This document shows, piece after piece, positions 8,533-16,721 of a stretch of DNA of 64,000 nucleotides (its first letter is position 1; each line of letters opens with the position of its first letter). A model generated the notes under the pieces. That model worked only from the letters and a program-made list of their open reading frames with translations, was not told the DNA's origin and did no database searches. Made by a program: the position numbers and the translations under genes. Origin of the DNA: Paenibacillus azoreducens (lineage in GTDB: Bacteria; Bacillota; Bacilli; Paenibacillales; Paenibacillaceae); contig NZ_AP025343.1 of NCBI RefSeq assembly GCF_021654775.1, forward strand, positions 1,448,501 to 1,512,500, in the 5' to 3' direction.

Positions 8533-9559
8533 AACCGTGATTCAGGACTTGAACCTGGAGATCAAGGACGGCTCCTTTACGGTGCTTGTCGGACCGTCGG
8601 GCTGCGGCAAATCGACCACGCTGCGCATGGTCGCCGGACTTGAGAAGCAAAGCGGCGGCGAAATATGGATTGATGATACATGCGTAAACGAAACGCCGCC
8701 CGGGCTGCGGGATGTCGCCATGGTGTTTCAAAATTATGCGCTGTATCCGACCATGACCGTGCGCGGCAATATCGAGTTCGGCCTCAAAAACAGAGGCGTC
8801 CCCCGCAGCGAGCGCGAGAAGCTGGTCAAGGACATTTCGGAAATCGTCGGTCTTGCCCCTTTTCTTGACAAAAAACCGCAGAGCCTGTCCGGCGGGCAGC
8901 GTCAGCGTGTGGCCTTGGCGCGGGCGATGGTCAAAAAGCCGAAAGTATTTATTCTTGACGAACCTTTGTCCAATCTGGACGCGAAGCTGCGCAACCAAAT
9001 GAGAACGGAACTGATCCAGCTGCATAAGCGGCTTGGAACTACGTTTGTATACGTGACCCACGATCAGGTGGAGGCGATGTCGATGGGCGACGAAATCGTC
9101 GTGATGAATAAAGGAGCGATTCAGCAGGCGGATTCCCCGATGACGCTTTACCAGGATCCGGCCAATCTGTTCACGGCCCAATTTATCGGTACGCCAGCGA
9201 TGAACATCATGAACATGAACGAAGTAAAAGGGCTGAACGTCCGTGCGGACCGCCCGGTAAGTTATGTGGGCTTCCGCCCGGAGCAGGCGCTTTTGAACCC
9301 TGACCAGCAGGTGGAAGGACTTGTTCTGAAAGGCGAGATTCTTACCCGCGAAAGCTTGGGGGCGGAAAATATTTATCAAATCCGTTCGGAGGCGGGAACG
9401 TTTTTCGTCAAAACCTTCCTGAAGCCGCTGGAGACCGCGGATGCAGTGAACGTGGCGGTTCCGTATGACCAGCTTTATTATTTCGGATCGGATGGGGACA
9501 GAGTATACGGGGCCATGCTGGAAACCAAACCTTTGGTTGCCGGAGGCGCATTCGTATGA
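8486..9559 (+). CDS. ugpC: ABC transporter ATP-binding protein, UgpC/MsmK type
   Basis: This is the ATPase subunit (357 aa) of the importer. It shows Walker A GPSGCGKSTT, signature LSGGQRQRVALARA, Walker B VFILDEPLSNLDAK and the H-loop VTHDQ. A C-terminal TOBE/MalK-like regulatory domain with FIGTPAMNIM and YVGFRPEQ follows. The start is set at the ATG with AGGAGG nine bases upstream; a TTG two codons earlier is too close to that site. Its stop overlaps the next gene as ATGA. MsmK-type ATPases can serve several sugar importers, which may matter because the second importer in this window (30.9-34.1 kb) lacks its own ATPase. Confidence 0.9.
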   Translation: MARILLKGICKEFKDETVIQDLNLEIKDGSFTVLVGPSGCGKSTTLRMVAGLEKQSGGEIWIDDTCVNETPPGLRDVAMVFQNYALYPTMTVRGNIEFGLKNRGVPRSEREKLVKDISEIVGLAPFLDKKPQSLSGGQRQRVALARAMVKKPKVFILDEPLSNLDAKLRNQMRTELIQLHKRLGTTFVYVTHDQVEAMSMGDEIVVMNKGAIQQADSPMTLYQDPANLFTAQFIGTPAMNIMNMNEVKGLNVRADRPVSYVGFRPEQALLNPDQQVEGLVLKGEILTRESLGAENIYQIRSEAGTFFVKTFLKPLETADAVNVAVPYDQLYYFGSDGDRVYGAMLETKPLVAGGAFV

Positions 9560-10428
9560 CGCTTTGGCATAAGCTTCGCCCCTATAGCATGGTTGCTCCG
9601 GCCATCATTGTTTTTTCGGTGTTTTTCATATATCCGATCTTTTACATGATTTATTTGAGTTTCTTCGATTGGAATTTCGTCAGTCCGACGAAAAGCTTCG
9701 TCGGAATACAAAATTTTGTGGATTTGCTTACCGAACCGGAATTCCGGCAGGTGCTTTCCAATACGACGCTGTACACGATTTTGACGGTAACGTTAACGAC
9801 GGGCTTATCCCTGCTGCTCGCTTTGTGGCTCAACCGCGGGAACTTCTTTTACGGCATCGTGCAGGGCGCCATTTTTAGTCCGCATATCATTTCGCTGGTA
9901 TCCATTTCGCTTTTATGGAGCTGGATCATGGACCCCGAATACGGGCTGCTCAACTGGGTTATCGGGCTGTTTGGCTTTGGAAAGCTGCAGTGGCTCGCCC
10001 ATCCAAGCACATCGCTCATTTCGCTTGTCATCGTTGCCGTTTGGAAGGGGATCGGTTACAACACGCTTGTGTTTATCGCCGGCCTGCAGAGCATTCCCGC
10101 AGATATTTACGAGGCGGCTTCCCTGGACCGCTCCCGGCCTTGGACGACGTTTACCAAGCTGATTCTGCCGATGTTGTCGCCGACGATTTTTTTCCTGGTG
10201 ATCATCAACATGATCGGGTCGTTCCAGGTGTTTGAGACGATCGCCATCATGACCCAGGGCGGTCCGGTCAATTCGACGAATACGCTCGTGTACTACATTT
10301 ACCAATACGGCTTCCGGTTCTTTAAGATCGGCTATGCCTCTGCCGCAGGCGTAATCCTGCTGGTGATCGTGGGCATTCTGACCATCATTTATTTCAAACT
10401 GCTGTCGAACCGGGTTCATTACCGCTAA
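9556..10428 (+). CDS. ugpA: ABC importer permease, UgpA/MalF-like
   Basis: This inner-membrane permease (290 aa) has about six hydrophobic segments. The cytoplasmic EAA loop reads YEAASLDRSRPW and ends LPMLSPT; the usual DGA is replaced by DRS. It starts at an ATG overlapping the ATPase stop (ATGA), showing translational coupling. It would pair with the downstream permease to form the translocation channel for the ligand delivered by the lipoprotein. Confidence 0.88.
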   Translation: MTLWHKLRPYSMVAPAIIVFSVFFIYPIFYMIYLSFFDWNFVSPTKSFVGIQNFVDLLTEPEFRQVLSNTTLYTILTVTLTTGLSLLLALWLNRGNFFYGIVQGAIFSPHIISLVSISLLWSWIMDPEYGLLNWVIGLFGFGKLQWLAHPSTSLISLVIVAVWKGIGYNTLVFIAGLQSIPADIYEAASLDRSRPWTTFTKLILPMLSPTIFFLVIINMIGSFQVFETIAIMTQGGPVNSTNTLVYYIYQYGFRFFKIGYASAAGVILLVIVGILTIIYFKLLSNRVHYR

Positions 10429-10446
10429 GAAAAAGAGGTGAAACGC

Positions 10447-11367
10447 TTGAAAGCCGCAAACCGTGCCATCGAAGGCGGTCCCGTCGGGACTGCCGCCGGC
10501 AATCCGCTTAATGGAGTCCGGACGAAACAAGCTAGCCTGCGAAAAGCCATGACCCTCATTCTCCGTCTTGTCAATGCGGCAGGGCTGCTGCTGCTGGTGC
10601 TGATTTTCGCGATGCCTTTTGTCTGGATGTTGTCCACCTCCCTGAAAACATTGCCGGAGACGATGATTTTCCCGCCGGAGTGGATTCCGCGTCATCCCGT
10701 CTGGAAAAACTACATCGATGCCTGGAATACGGGACCGTTCCTGCATTATATAATGAACAGCGTCATCATTTCCGTAAGCATCCTGGTTCTGCAAATGCTG
10801 ACGATTATACCGGCTTCCTATGCGTTTGCGAGATATAAGTTTGCTGGATCGGGCTTTTTGTTCGGCGTCGTCATGGTGACGCTGATGATTCCGGAGCAGC
10901 TTATTTTCCTGCCTGTTTATTTGGAGCTCAGCACCTTCAAGCTGCTGAATACCCATCTGGGACTCATTTTGCCATTCGCTTCAAGCGCCTTCGGCATCTT
11001 CCTGCTGCGGCAGGCTTTCCGGCAAATCTCGGATGAACTGCTGGAAGCAGCCAGACTCGATCAGGCGAAGGAATGGAAAATCATCGTTCGGATTATGGTG
11101 CCGATGGTAAAGCCGGTGCTTGTCACCTTCGCTTTGTTCAGCTTCATCGCCCATTGGAATGATTATTTCTGGCCGCTGGTGATGACGACAAACGACGTCG
11201 CCAGAACGCTGCCGATCGGCATTGCGAAAATCCGCGAGGTCGAAGGCGTGGGAACATGGAATATTTTGATGGCGGGGAATTTGATTCTCGTAGCGCCGAT
11301 TTTGGCTGTGTTTTCCCTATCGCAGCGCCATATCATTAAGGCGTTTGTGTATAATGGCGTAAAATAA
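10447..11367 (+). CDS. ugpE: ABC importer permease, UgpE/MalG-like
   Basis: This is the second permease subunit (about 306 aa). After a polar N-terminus of about 35 residues come roughly six membrane segments. The EAA loop reads LLEAARLDQAKEWKII and ends VPMVKP. The best ribosome site, AGAGGTG, is six bases before a TTG at 10447; a GTG at 10438 overlaps that site and is less likely. A terminator follows at once, closing the five-gene transport operon. Confidence 0.87.
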   Translation: MKAANRAIEGGPVGTAAGNPLNGVRTKQASLRKAMTLILRLVNAAGLLLLVLIFAMPFVWMLSTSLKTLPETMIFPPEWIPRHPVWKNYIDAWNTGPFLHYIMNSVIISVSILVLQMLTIIPASYAFARYKFAGSGFLFGVVMVTLMIPEQLIFLPVYLELSTFKLLNTHLGLILPFASSAFGIFLLRQAFRQISDELLEAARLDQAKEWKIIVRIMVPMVKPVLVTFALFSFIAHWNDYFWPLVMTTNDVARTLPIGIAKIREVEGVGTWNILMAGNLILVAPILAVFSLSQRHIIKAFVYNGVK

Positions 11368-11379
11368 TTCGGATAAGGG

Positions 11380-11426
11380 AAAAGCTGCTTTATCGTCTGC
11401 TCATGGCGGCATGGAGCAGCTTTTTT
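11380..11426 (+). terminator. Rho-independent terminator ending the Ugp-like operon
   Basis: AAAAGCTGCT (11380-11389) pairs with AGCAGCTTTT (11415-11424), within a run of six T (11421-11426), 13 bases after the permease stop codon. Confidence 0.85.
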
Positions 11427-11488
11427 GCTGTCGAATGATTCAATTCTCAGGTGGAATTATTCAAAGTGCGCGTCCTTTTTCGATGTTG

Positions 11489-11567
11489 GGTTAGACTCTA
11501 GTGTATGTGGAAAATTGGTTGAACTCTAGTGTGTGTGTATGAAAATTGGGTTAGACTCTAGTGTATG
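11489..11567. repeat. Three direct copies of a 19-bp motif
   Basis: GGTTAGACTCTAGTGTATG occurs at 11489 and 11549, with a variant GGTTGAACTCTAGTGTGTG at 11517. The spacing is 28 and 32 bases. The copies lie just after the operon terminator in non-coding sequence. Confidence 0.75.
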
Positions 11568-11735
11568 GAAAAGTATGGTGAGTAGCTTCATTTCACGCTC
11601 TGTATTTGGCTGGAAGGCGAGCCGTTGTGGATTCCAATTGTCTGAAATATTGAATTGTTGCGAAGTAGAGCGCGAAATTGTTGCGATAGTGCATCAATTT
11701 GACCATGAACCGCTTGGTTATGCTCAAAAAGTGGG

Positions 11736-11761
11736 AAAAACCTGCACTTTTGCAGGTTTTT
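11736..11761. terminator. Short palindromic hairpin with A and T flanks
   Basis: AAAACCTGCA and TGCAGGTTTT flank a few bases, with an A run before and a T run after, so it could terminate transcription in both directions. No adjacent gene is supported. It lies between an inverted pair of TTGTTGCGA/TCGCAACAA motifs. Confidence 0.45.
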
Positions 11762-11963
11762 CATCCATAACAAACTTAAGTGCCCAAAATAGATGTATTT
11801 TCGCAACAATTTCCAAAGCGAGCCACCAATCGTTTATATTCGAGATTTTGCAAAAATCCAATAAGCGACTTTCAAGAATCAATTTCATCATGTCACTAAT
11901 CAAATACCCTAATTTATTATGAAAGGTTTATTCAAGCAATATGTAGAACACGACTGCAAAACT

Positions 11964-12188
11964 CTAACGGACACCTCGGCCGCTATTGAGAGCAATTTCG
12001 ACCATTTTGATTTCTAACGGACACAGATGCTGCTATTTGGTGAAAAATTCTCTTTTGGCGGTGTTTTGAGGCAATTAAGCGCTGTGGTGTCCGTTAGGAT
12101 TTAAAAACGGCTGTTTTTAGCCACTTAGCGGCCGTGGTGTCCGTTAGCCGCCGTGGTGTCCGTTAGCGGCCGAGGTGGTGTCCGTTAG
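11964..12188. repeat. Intergenic repeat cluster, CTAACGGACAC family (locus 1)
   Basis: Two forward copies (CTAACGGACAC near 11964 and 12016) and four reverse copies ending GTGTCCGTTAG (near 12096, 12147, 12167 and 12188) lie within 225 bases. They are linked by GCNGCTATT-like arms. The family recurs at 47310-47493. No gene is supported in 11368-12788; the region holds this cluster, the 19-bp triplet, two hairpins and otherwise unrecognised sequence. Confidence 0.8.
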
Positions 12189-12448
12189 GGCTATTTTCGT
12201 GTTAGTTCGTCTATGTATTCTTCCCGGGAGCGTCTGGAATCGAATTTTGCAAAATCTGATTCAAAAACAAATATGTCCCTTCAACGGTATTCCATTAAAG
12301 CTTAAGATGCGCATAGCTGCATCTGCCAGGCCGTGGGAAAGTCCGGAAGACTTTTGGAAACTTCCATTTTTATGTGGTGGCTTTTAAAACAAAGATCGAT
12401 TTAAACGATTCTCATGACCCCATTGTTGAGGCAATGTAGGCAAATCTT

Positions 12449-12476
12449 AACCCCCTGCAAAAAACAGGGGGTTTTT
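12449..12476 (+). terminator. Terminator-like hairpin in non-coding region
   Basis: AACCCCCTG pairs with CAGGGGGTT across a short A-rich loop and is followed by five T. No convincing gene lies upstream on this strand, so it may end a non-coding transcript or be the remnant of a lost gene. The following stretch, 12477-12740, shows nothing recognisable. Confidence 0.6.
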
Positions 12477-12740
12477 CAGCAGCCTGGATATAGATCCAGC
12501 TTTTTTACGTATTGATATGTTCGCCAGTCCGGCGAGCTGGGGATAATGAAACACGGTGCCGGGGACCGTATACGTTCAGAGTTCGCACTTGAAGCGGCAC
12601 TTGATAAAGGTGCATCGCTATTTCCTCCCGTCTGGCCGTCATTGTTACATTAGCCTATTCGGCAGCGGGTATTTACGCGACATGTTGCTGAACGGTCAGA
12701 TTTGTCAGTTGAAGCTCCAGCGGGCAGAATCGATAAAATG

Positions 12741-12772
12741 AAAAGGACCCCCCCGGCAATCCGGGGAAGTCC
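12741..12772 (-). terminator. Rho-independent terminator of the small secreted-protein gene
   Basis: On the minus strand GGACTTCCCCGG pairs with CCGGGGGGGTCC and is followed by TTTT. It lies 17 bases beyond the stop of the gene at 12789-13316. Confidence 0.8.
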
Positions 12773-12788
12773 AGCTACTAATCAAACT

Positions 12789-13316
12789 TTACTCGCTATA
12801 TTTTTTTGCGTATTCCTCTAGCTTAGCTGTGTATTGAGCGATTAACTTACGTCCAGCTTCCAGTTTGTTGTTGGCTGGCGTCAGGCTCTTTTTCTTGTAA
12901 ATGGCCTGCTGCATCAGATCGAAGGCTTCCAGCTGCAGTTGCGTGCCTTTGACCATCAGGTTATGGATGGATTGCAGCTCCGCATTCGGCGCTTTCACTT
13001 TGGCAGTCATGCTGACGACTTTTTTGTAGTTGGGAATAACAACGTTGACGAGCGAATTGTATACGGTTTTCCGGTTGGACGTTGTCACGATCGAATATTT
13101 TTGATACTCAGCAATTGCCTTGTCTTCGTATACTTCAATCGGCGCAAGCATGTCTGCATAGTCCTGAAGTTCCTGCAGTTTCGGTGGAAGCGCTTCTTCC
13201 TCCTCAGCATTAACATTTACGGATGACGCGTCATTCGAGTTGTCGGGGGCCGCAAAAATGGTCGTTGGCATCAACAGGATGAATGCCATGAGAAGCAATG
13301 ATAACCGTTTTTTCAT
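12789..13316 (-). CDS. Small secreted helical protein of unknown function
   Basis: I do not recognise a family for this 175-aa protein. A lysine-rich N-terminus and hydrophobic core form a signal peptide, probably cut after IFAA. The mature part starts with an acidic, Asn/Ser-rich stretch and then runs through amphipathic, Lys- and Gln-rich helices without cysteine. The ATG is preceded by GAAAGGATTG on the minus strand. The gene stands alone: its own terminator lies downstream and repeat-rich non-coding DNA surrounds it. An extracytoplasmic helical-bundle protein is as far as the sequence allows. Confidence 0.75.
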   Translation of the reverse strand: MKKRLSLLLMAFILLMPTTIFAAPDNSNDASSVNVNAEEEEALPPKLQELQDYADMLAPIEVYEDKAIAEYQKYSIVTTSNRKTVYNSLVNVVIPNYKKVVSMTAKVKAPNAELQSIHNLMVKGTQLQLEAFDLMQQAIYKKKSLTPANNKLEAGRKLIAQYTAKLEEYAKKYSE

Positions 13317-13979
13317 TTTTTAAGCAATCCTTTCGTATGTATTGTCTGTACGCTATGAAGTCTGTCTATAGTTGTGTATCTATTAATCTTATTAGGTAAG
13401 ATAGAGAGATGTCAATACAATTATCTACAAAATATGACAAAACCTCCATATGGGGATGGGAAAATGATGAAATGGATCAGGCATCAGGCGAAAATAAGCG
13501 ATAGACCTTCGAAATCTTTTCGGCTAAAATAAGGATAATTCAGTTCAGGTCCACCGGACCCGCATAAGATTTAAAGAAGACTTGCTAAGACTCGCATAAA
13601 ACCCGAATAAAACCCGAATAAACAACGCATAAGAATTCCTCGGGATCAAGGTGCGCTGCCAATTGCCCATGGTCCAATCCATTCACCGCTTTCACAAGAT
13701 CTGCTTCAAGGCAATTTAACCTTTACTTCTGTTACTTCTACATTTACTTTTACATTTACTTCTACATTTACTTCTACCTTAACTTCCATCTTGACTTCTA
13801 ACATAACTTCAACTTCAATTTCAATTCAGCTTTCATTTGCATCTCTAACCATCACCCTGTAAAAAGCATGCATCTACCGCCGCTTTAAGAGAAAAATGAA
13901 CCGAACCAGATCCTTTTTTTAAAAAGAATGACAACGCTTACTTGAAAATGAATCTCGGCCTTCTTAAGGAGGGGAGAAG
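13317..13979. other. Non-coding region with simple-sequence repeats
   Basis: No gene is supported. The region contains AT-rich sequence upstream of the minus-strand secreted-protein gene, short direct repeats of ACCCGAATAA around 13597-13622, a pyrimidine-rich tract listed separately, and the AAGGAGGGGAG ribosome site of the next gene at its end. Confidence 0.5.
13721..13825. repeat. Degenerate ACTTCT/ACATTT tandem tract
   Basis: About 105 bases are built from degenerate six-base units such as ACTTCT, ACATTT and ACTTCA on the plus strand. In two frames the tract would read as alternating Thr/Ser/Phe or Tyr/Phe, but it has no start or ribosome site. Confidence 0.7.
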
Positions 13980-15173
13980 ATGAAGAGGAATTATTCCTAC
14001 TATAAAAAGGTATTCGAAGGTGTGCCAGGGCCGTTTGCATTCGTAGATTTGGATCTTCTAGATGAAAATGTCGAGCGGATTATCGCGCAGGCCGGCTCCA
14101 AAAATATTCGCATCGCCACCAAGTCGATTCGAAGCACGGCTCTCCTGAAACGGATTCTTCGTCAAAGTCCGCTGTTTTGCGGATTGATGTGCTTTTCGCC
14201 GCAAGAGGCCATATATCTGGTAAAGCAGGGGATGGATGACATCGTGATGGGATACCCGATCTGGGAGCCGTCAGCGTTATCCGGGTTGGCGGAGCTGATT
14301 CGCCAGGGCAAATCGGTCACGCTTATGGTGGACTCCATTCGGCATATCGAACATATTGAACGGATTGCTGAGCGCCATGGCGTCCGGTTTCCGGTCTGTC
14401 TCGACATGGATATGTCGATGGATTTTCCTGGGCTCCACTTTGGAGTATGGCGTTCGCCGGTCCGTACGACAGCGGAAGCGAAAGCGGTGGTGGAGAGGAT
14501 TGCTTCTTCGCGCGGCGCCGCTTTGGATGGCGTGATGGGGTACGAAGCGCAGATCGCCGGCGTTGGCGATCAATACCCCGGCATGGCTGCGAAAAACATG
14601 CTGGTAAGGAAGCTCAAGCAGCGATCAGCCAAGCAAATTGCCGTCAAAAGGGAGGAGCTTGTCGCCATGGCGGAGGAGGTTTTGGGTACGCCGCTGCGTT
14701 TTGTGAACGGAGGAGGAACGGGCAGCCTACGGACCACCACGCAGGAGCAAGCAGTGACTGAAGTTACGGTCGGCTCCGGTTTTTTTTCGCCGGGGTTGTT
14801 TGACAACTACAGGGATTTTCGCTATCAGCCTGCAGCGGGTTTCGCCGTGGAAATCGTGCGCCGGCCGGGACCATACCTATATACGTGCCTGGGCGGCGGG
14901 TATGTCGCCTCAGGCGCCGCCGGCAAAGATAAACTGCCGCAGCCTTATCTGCCGGCAGGAGCGGCTCTGATGCCCCTGGAAGGCGCCGGGGAAGTGCAAA
15001 CACCTGTATTCTACAGGGGGGAGGAGCGTTTGGAGCTAGGGGACCCGATTTTTTTCCGGCATGCCAAGGCCGGGGAATTATGCGAACGATTTAACAGCCT
15101 GTACGCGGTATCCGCAGGCAAAATCGTGGAACAAATCTCAACGTACCGGGGGGATGGGCAATGCTTTCTTTAG
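13980..15173 (+). CDS. PLP fold-III enzyme, amino-acid deaminase/aldolase type
   Basis: This 397-aa cytosolic enzyme resembles the alanine-racemase-fold group that includes D-threonine aldolase and amino-acid deaminases. The N-terminal TIM barrel starts with PFAFVDLDLLDEN, and the PLP-lysine region is IRIATKSIRS. NGGGTGSL is a phosphate-binding-like segment. The C-terminal beta domain includes YTCLGGGYV and GDPIFFRHAKAGE. The ATG is preceded by AAGGAGGGGAG. It overlaps the next gene by 13 bases, so the two are translationally coupled. The true substrate is unknown; pairing with a sugar-lactone oxidase is notable. Confidence 0.78.
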   Translation: MKRNYSYYKKVFEGVPGPFAFVDLDLLDENVERIIAQAGSKNIRIATKSIRSTALLKRILRQSPLFCGLMCFSPQEAIYLVKQGMDDIVMGYPIWEPSALSGLAELIRQGKSVTLMVDSIRHIEHIERIAERHGVRFPVCLDMDMSMDFPGLHFGVWRSPVRTTAEAKAVVERIASSRGAALDGVMGYEAQIAGVGDQYPGMAAKNMLVRKLKQRSAKQIAVKREELVAMAEEVLGTPLRFVNGGGTGSLRTTTQEQAVTEVTVGSGFFSPGLFDNYRDFRYQPAAGFAVEIVRRPGPYLYTCLGGGYVASGAAGKDKLPQPYLPAGAALMPLEGAGEVQTPVFYRGEERLELGDPIFFRHAKAGELCERFNSLYAVSAGKIVEQISTYRGDGQCFL

Positions 15174-16474
15174 ATGAAAACCGAAAGGTATGGAAAAATT
15201 GGTCGGGGATCGTCAGCAGCACGCCAAGGCATATCGTTTATCCAAAGTCTGTCGAAGAGGTTACTGATCTGGTGCGGTCCTGCGCCAAGGAAAGCAGAAG
15301 GATACGTGTTATTGGCGCGGGACATTCGTTCACGCCGCTTGTTCAAACCGGGGATGTGCTGCTGTCGCTGGATCACCTGGCAGGCGTCGAACCCGTAGAC
15401 GAGATTTCGCGCAGCGTCTGGATTTGGGCCGGAACGAGACTGCGGGACTTAAGCGAGGCGCTTTATCGACAGGGATGGGCGCAGGAAAATTTGGGCGACA
15501 TCGACACGCAGTCGATTGGGGGCGCGATCGGAACGGGAACGCATGGAACGGGGATCCGTTTCGGTTCTTTGTCGACGCAAATGATCGAAGCGCAGGTGGT
15601 AACGGCCTCAGGGGAGCTGGTGACATGCAGCGAGCAGCATCACCACGAGATATTTAAGGCGCTGCAGGTTTCCTTGGGGATGCTCGGCATTATCGTAAAG
15701 GTTCGGCTGCGTGTGGTTCCGAGGACTGTGCTTCATTACCGGAGCGAACGTCTTTCTGTTCGAGAATGCTTCGAAAGATTGGCGGAATTCAGGGACAAAC
15801 ACGATCACTTTGAGTTTTTCTGGTTTCCCCACACGGATGTCGTGCAGGTCAAACGTTTGGATGAAACCGATGAAAAACCTTCGGAAAGCCGTTTCTGGAA
15901 CCGGATGAATCAACTTGTGATGGAAAATGGTTTTTTCGGATTGATGTCCGCAGGCTGCCGCATGTTTCCGGGGTTATGCAGGCCGGTCAGCCGGTTGTCG
16001 GCGCGTTTCGTTCCGACAGGGCAAGATGTGGCATACAGCCATCAGTTGTTCACCACGCAGCGACTGGTGCGTTTTAATGAAATGGAATACAGCGTCCCCG
16101 CGGAAAAAATGGAGGAGGTCGTCGCGGAAATCCATGCCTGCGTGGCGGCGCAAAATCATGCCGTGCATTTTCCGGTGGAATGCCGCTTTGTCAAAGGCGA
16201 CGATATTTGGCTTAGTCCGGCGTACGGGCGCGACTCTGCTTATATCGCCGTGCATATGTATAAGGGGATGGAACATCGGACGTATTTCCGGGATATCGAG
16301 GAAATTTTCCGGCGGTATGACGGGCGTCCGCATTGGGGGAAAATGCATACCCGAACAGCGGAGGAATTGTCAGGACTGTACCCCAAGTGGGATGCCTTTC
16401 AGGAAATCCGCAGGCAGTTGGACCCGCTGGGCATATTCCAGAACGATTATTTAAAGAAGCTGTTTGCCTTCTAA
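15161..16474 (+). CDS. FAD-linked aldonolactone (D-arabinono-1,4-lactone type) oxidase
   Basis: This 437-aa flavoprotein fits the family that oxidises sugar-1,4-lactones such as D-arabinono- or L-gulono-lactone, using oxygen or another acceptor. The N-terminal PCMH-type FAD domain contains YPKSVEEVTDLV, the FAD-binding GAGHSFTPL and GGAIGTGTHGTG. The C-terminal ALO domain ends with the family mark HWGKMH. There is no signal peptide. It is coupled to the upstream PLP enzyme and followed by a terminator, so the pair forms its own operon. Confidence 0.87.
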   Translation: MLSLDENRKVWKNWSGIVSSTPRHIVYPKSVEEVTDLVRSCAKESRRIRVIGAGHSFTPLVQTGDVLLSLDHLAGVEPVDEISRSVWIWAGTRLRDLSEALYRQGWAQENLGDIDTQSIGGAIGTGTHGTGIRFGSLSTQMIEAQVVTASGELVTCSEQHHHEIFKALQVSLGMLGIIVKVRLRVVPRTVLHYRSERLSVRECFERLAEFRDKHDHFEFFWFPHTDVVQVKRLDETDEKPSESRFWNRMNQLVMENGFFGLMSAGCRMFPGLCRPVSRLSARFVPTGQDVAYSHQLFTTQRLVRFNEMEYSVPAEKMEEVVAEIHACVAAQNHAVHFPVECRFVKGDDIWLSPAYGRDSAYIAVHMYKGMEHRTYFRDIEEIFRRYDGRPHWGKMHTRTAEELSGLYPKWDAFQEIRRQLDPLGIFQNDYLKKLFAF

Positions 16475-16483
16475 ATGAAAGAA

Positions 16484-16522
16484 AAAACCAAAGCCCACGA
16501 TTCCCCCGCGGGCTTTGGTTTT
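16484..16522 (+). terminator. Rho-independent terminator after the lactone oxidase
   Basis: AAAACCAAAGCCC pairs perfectly with GGGCTTTGGTTTT around a 13-base loop, ten bases after the stop. The A/T ends suit termination in both directions. Confidence 0.85.
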
Positions 16523-16721
16523 GCGTTTTGCGGCTATGAATCTCACGAATACACTCTACGGCACAGCCACATAGCGATGCCAAGCGCTCCTGCCCTGCAA
16601 GAGCGACGAACATGACATAAACCCGCCTTTGTTTTGGTAACGGCATGCCGATCATAGAATTGCGGGCTGCGGTGTTGTATCTATACTTTATTCGCGCTTG
16701 GCCAATCCATATCCTTCAAAT

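Noticed and set aside
11533..11922. Open frame of 129 codons on the plus strand
   Set aside because: It has no ribosome site, contains a palindromic hairpin with A/T flanks and repeat motifs, and its composition does not look like a protein. It is treated as non-coding.
12175..12740. Short open frames of 60-70 codons in the repeat region
   Set aside because: They run through repeat copies and a terminator-like hairpin, lack start signals and resemble no family.
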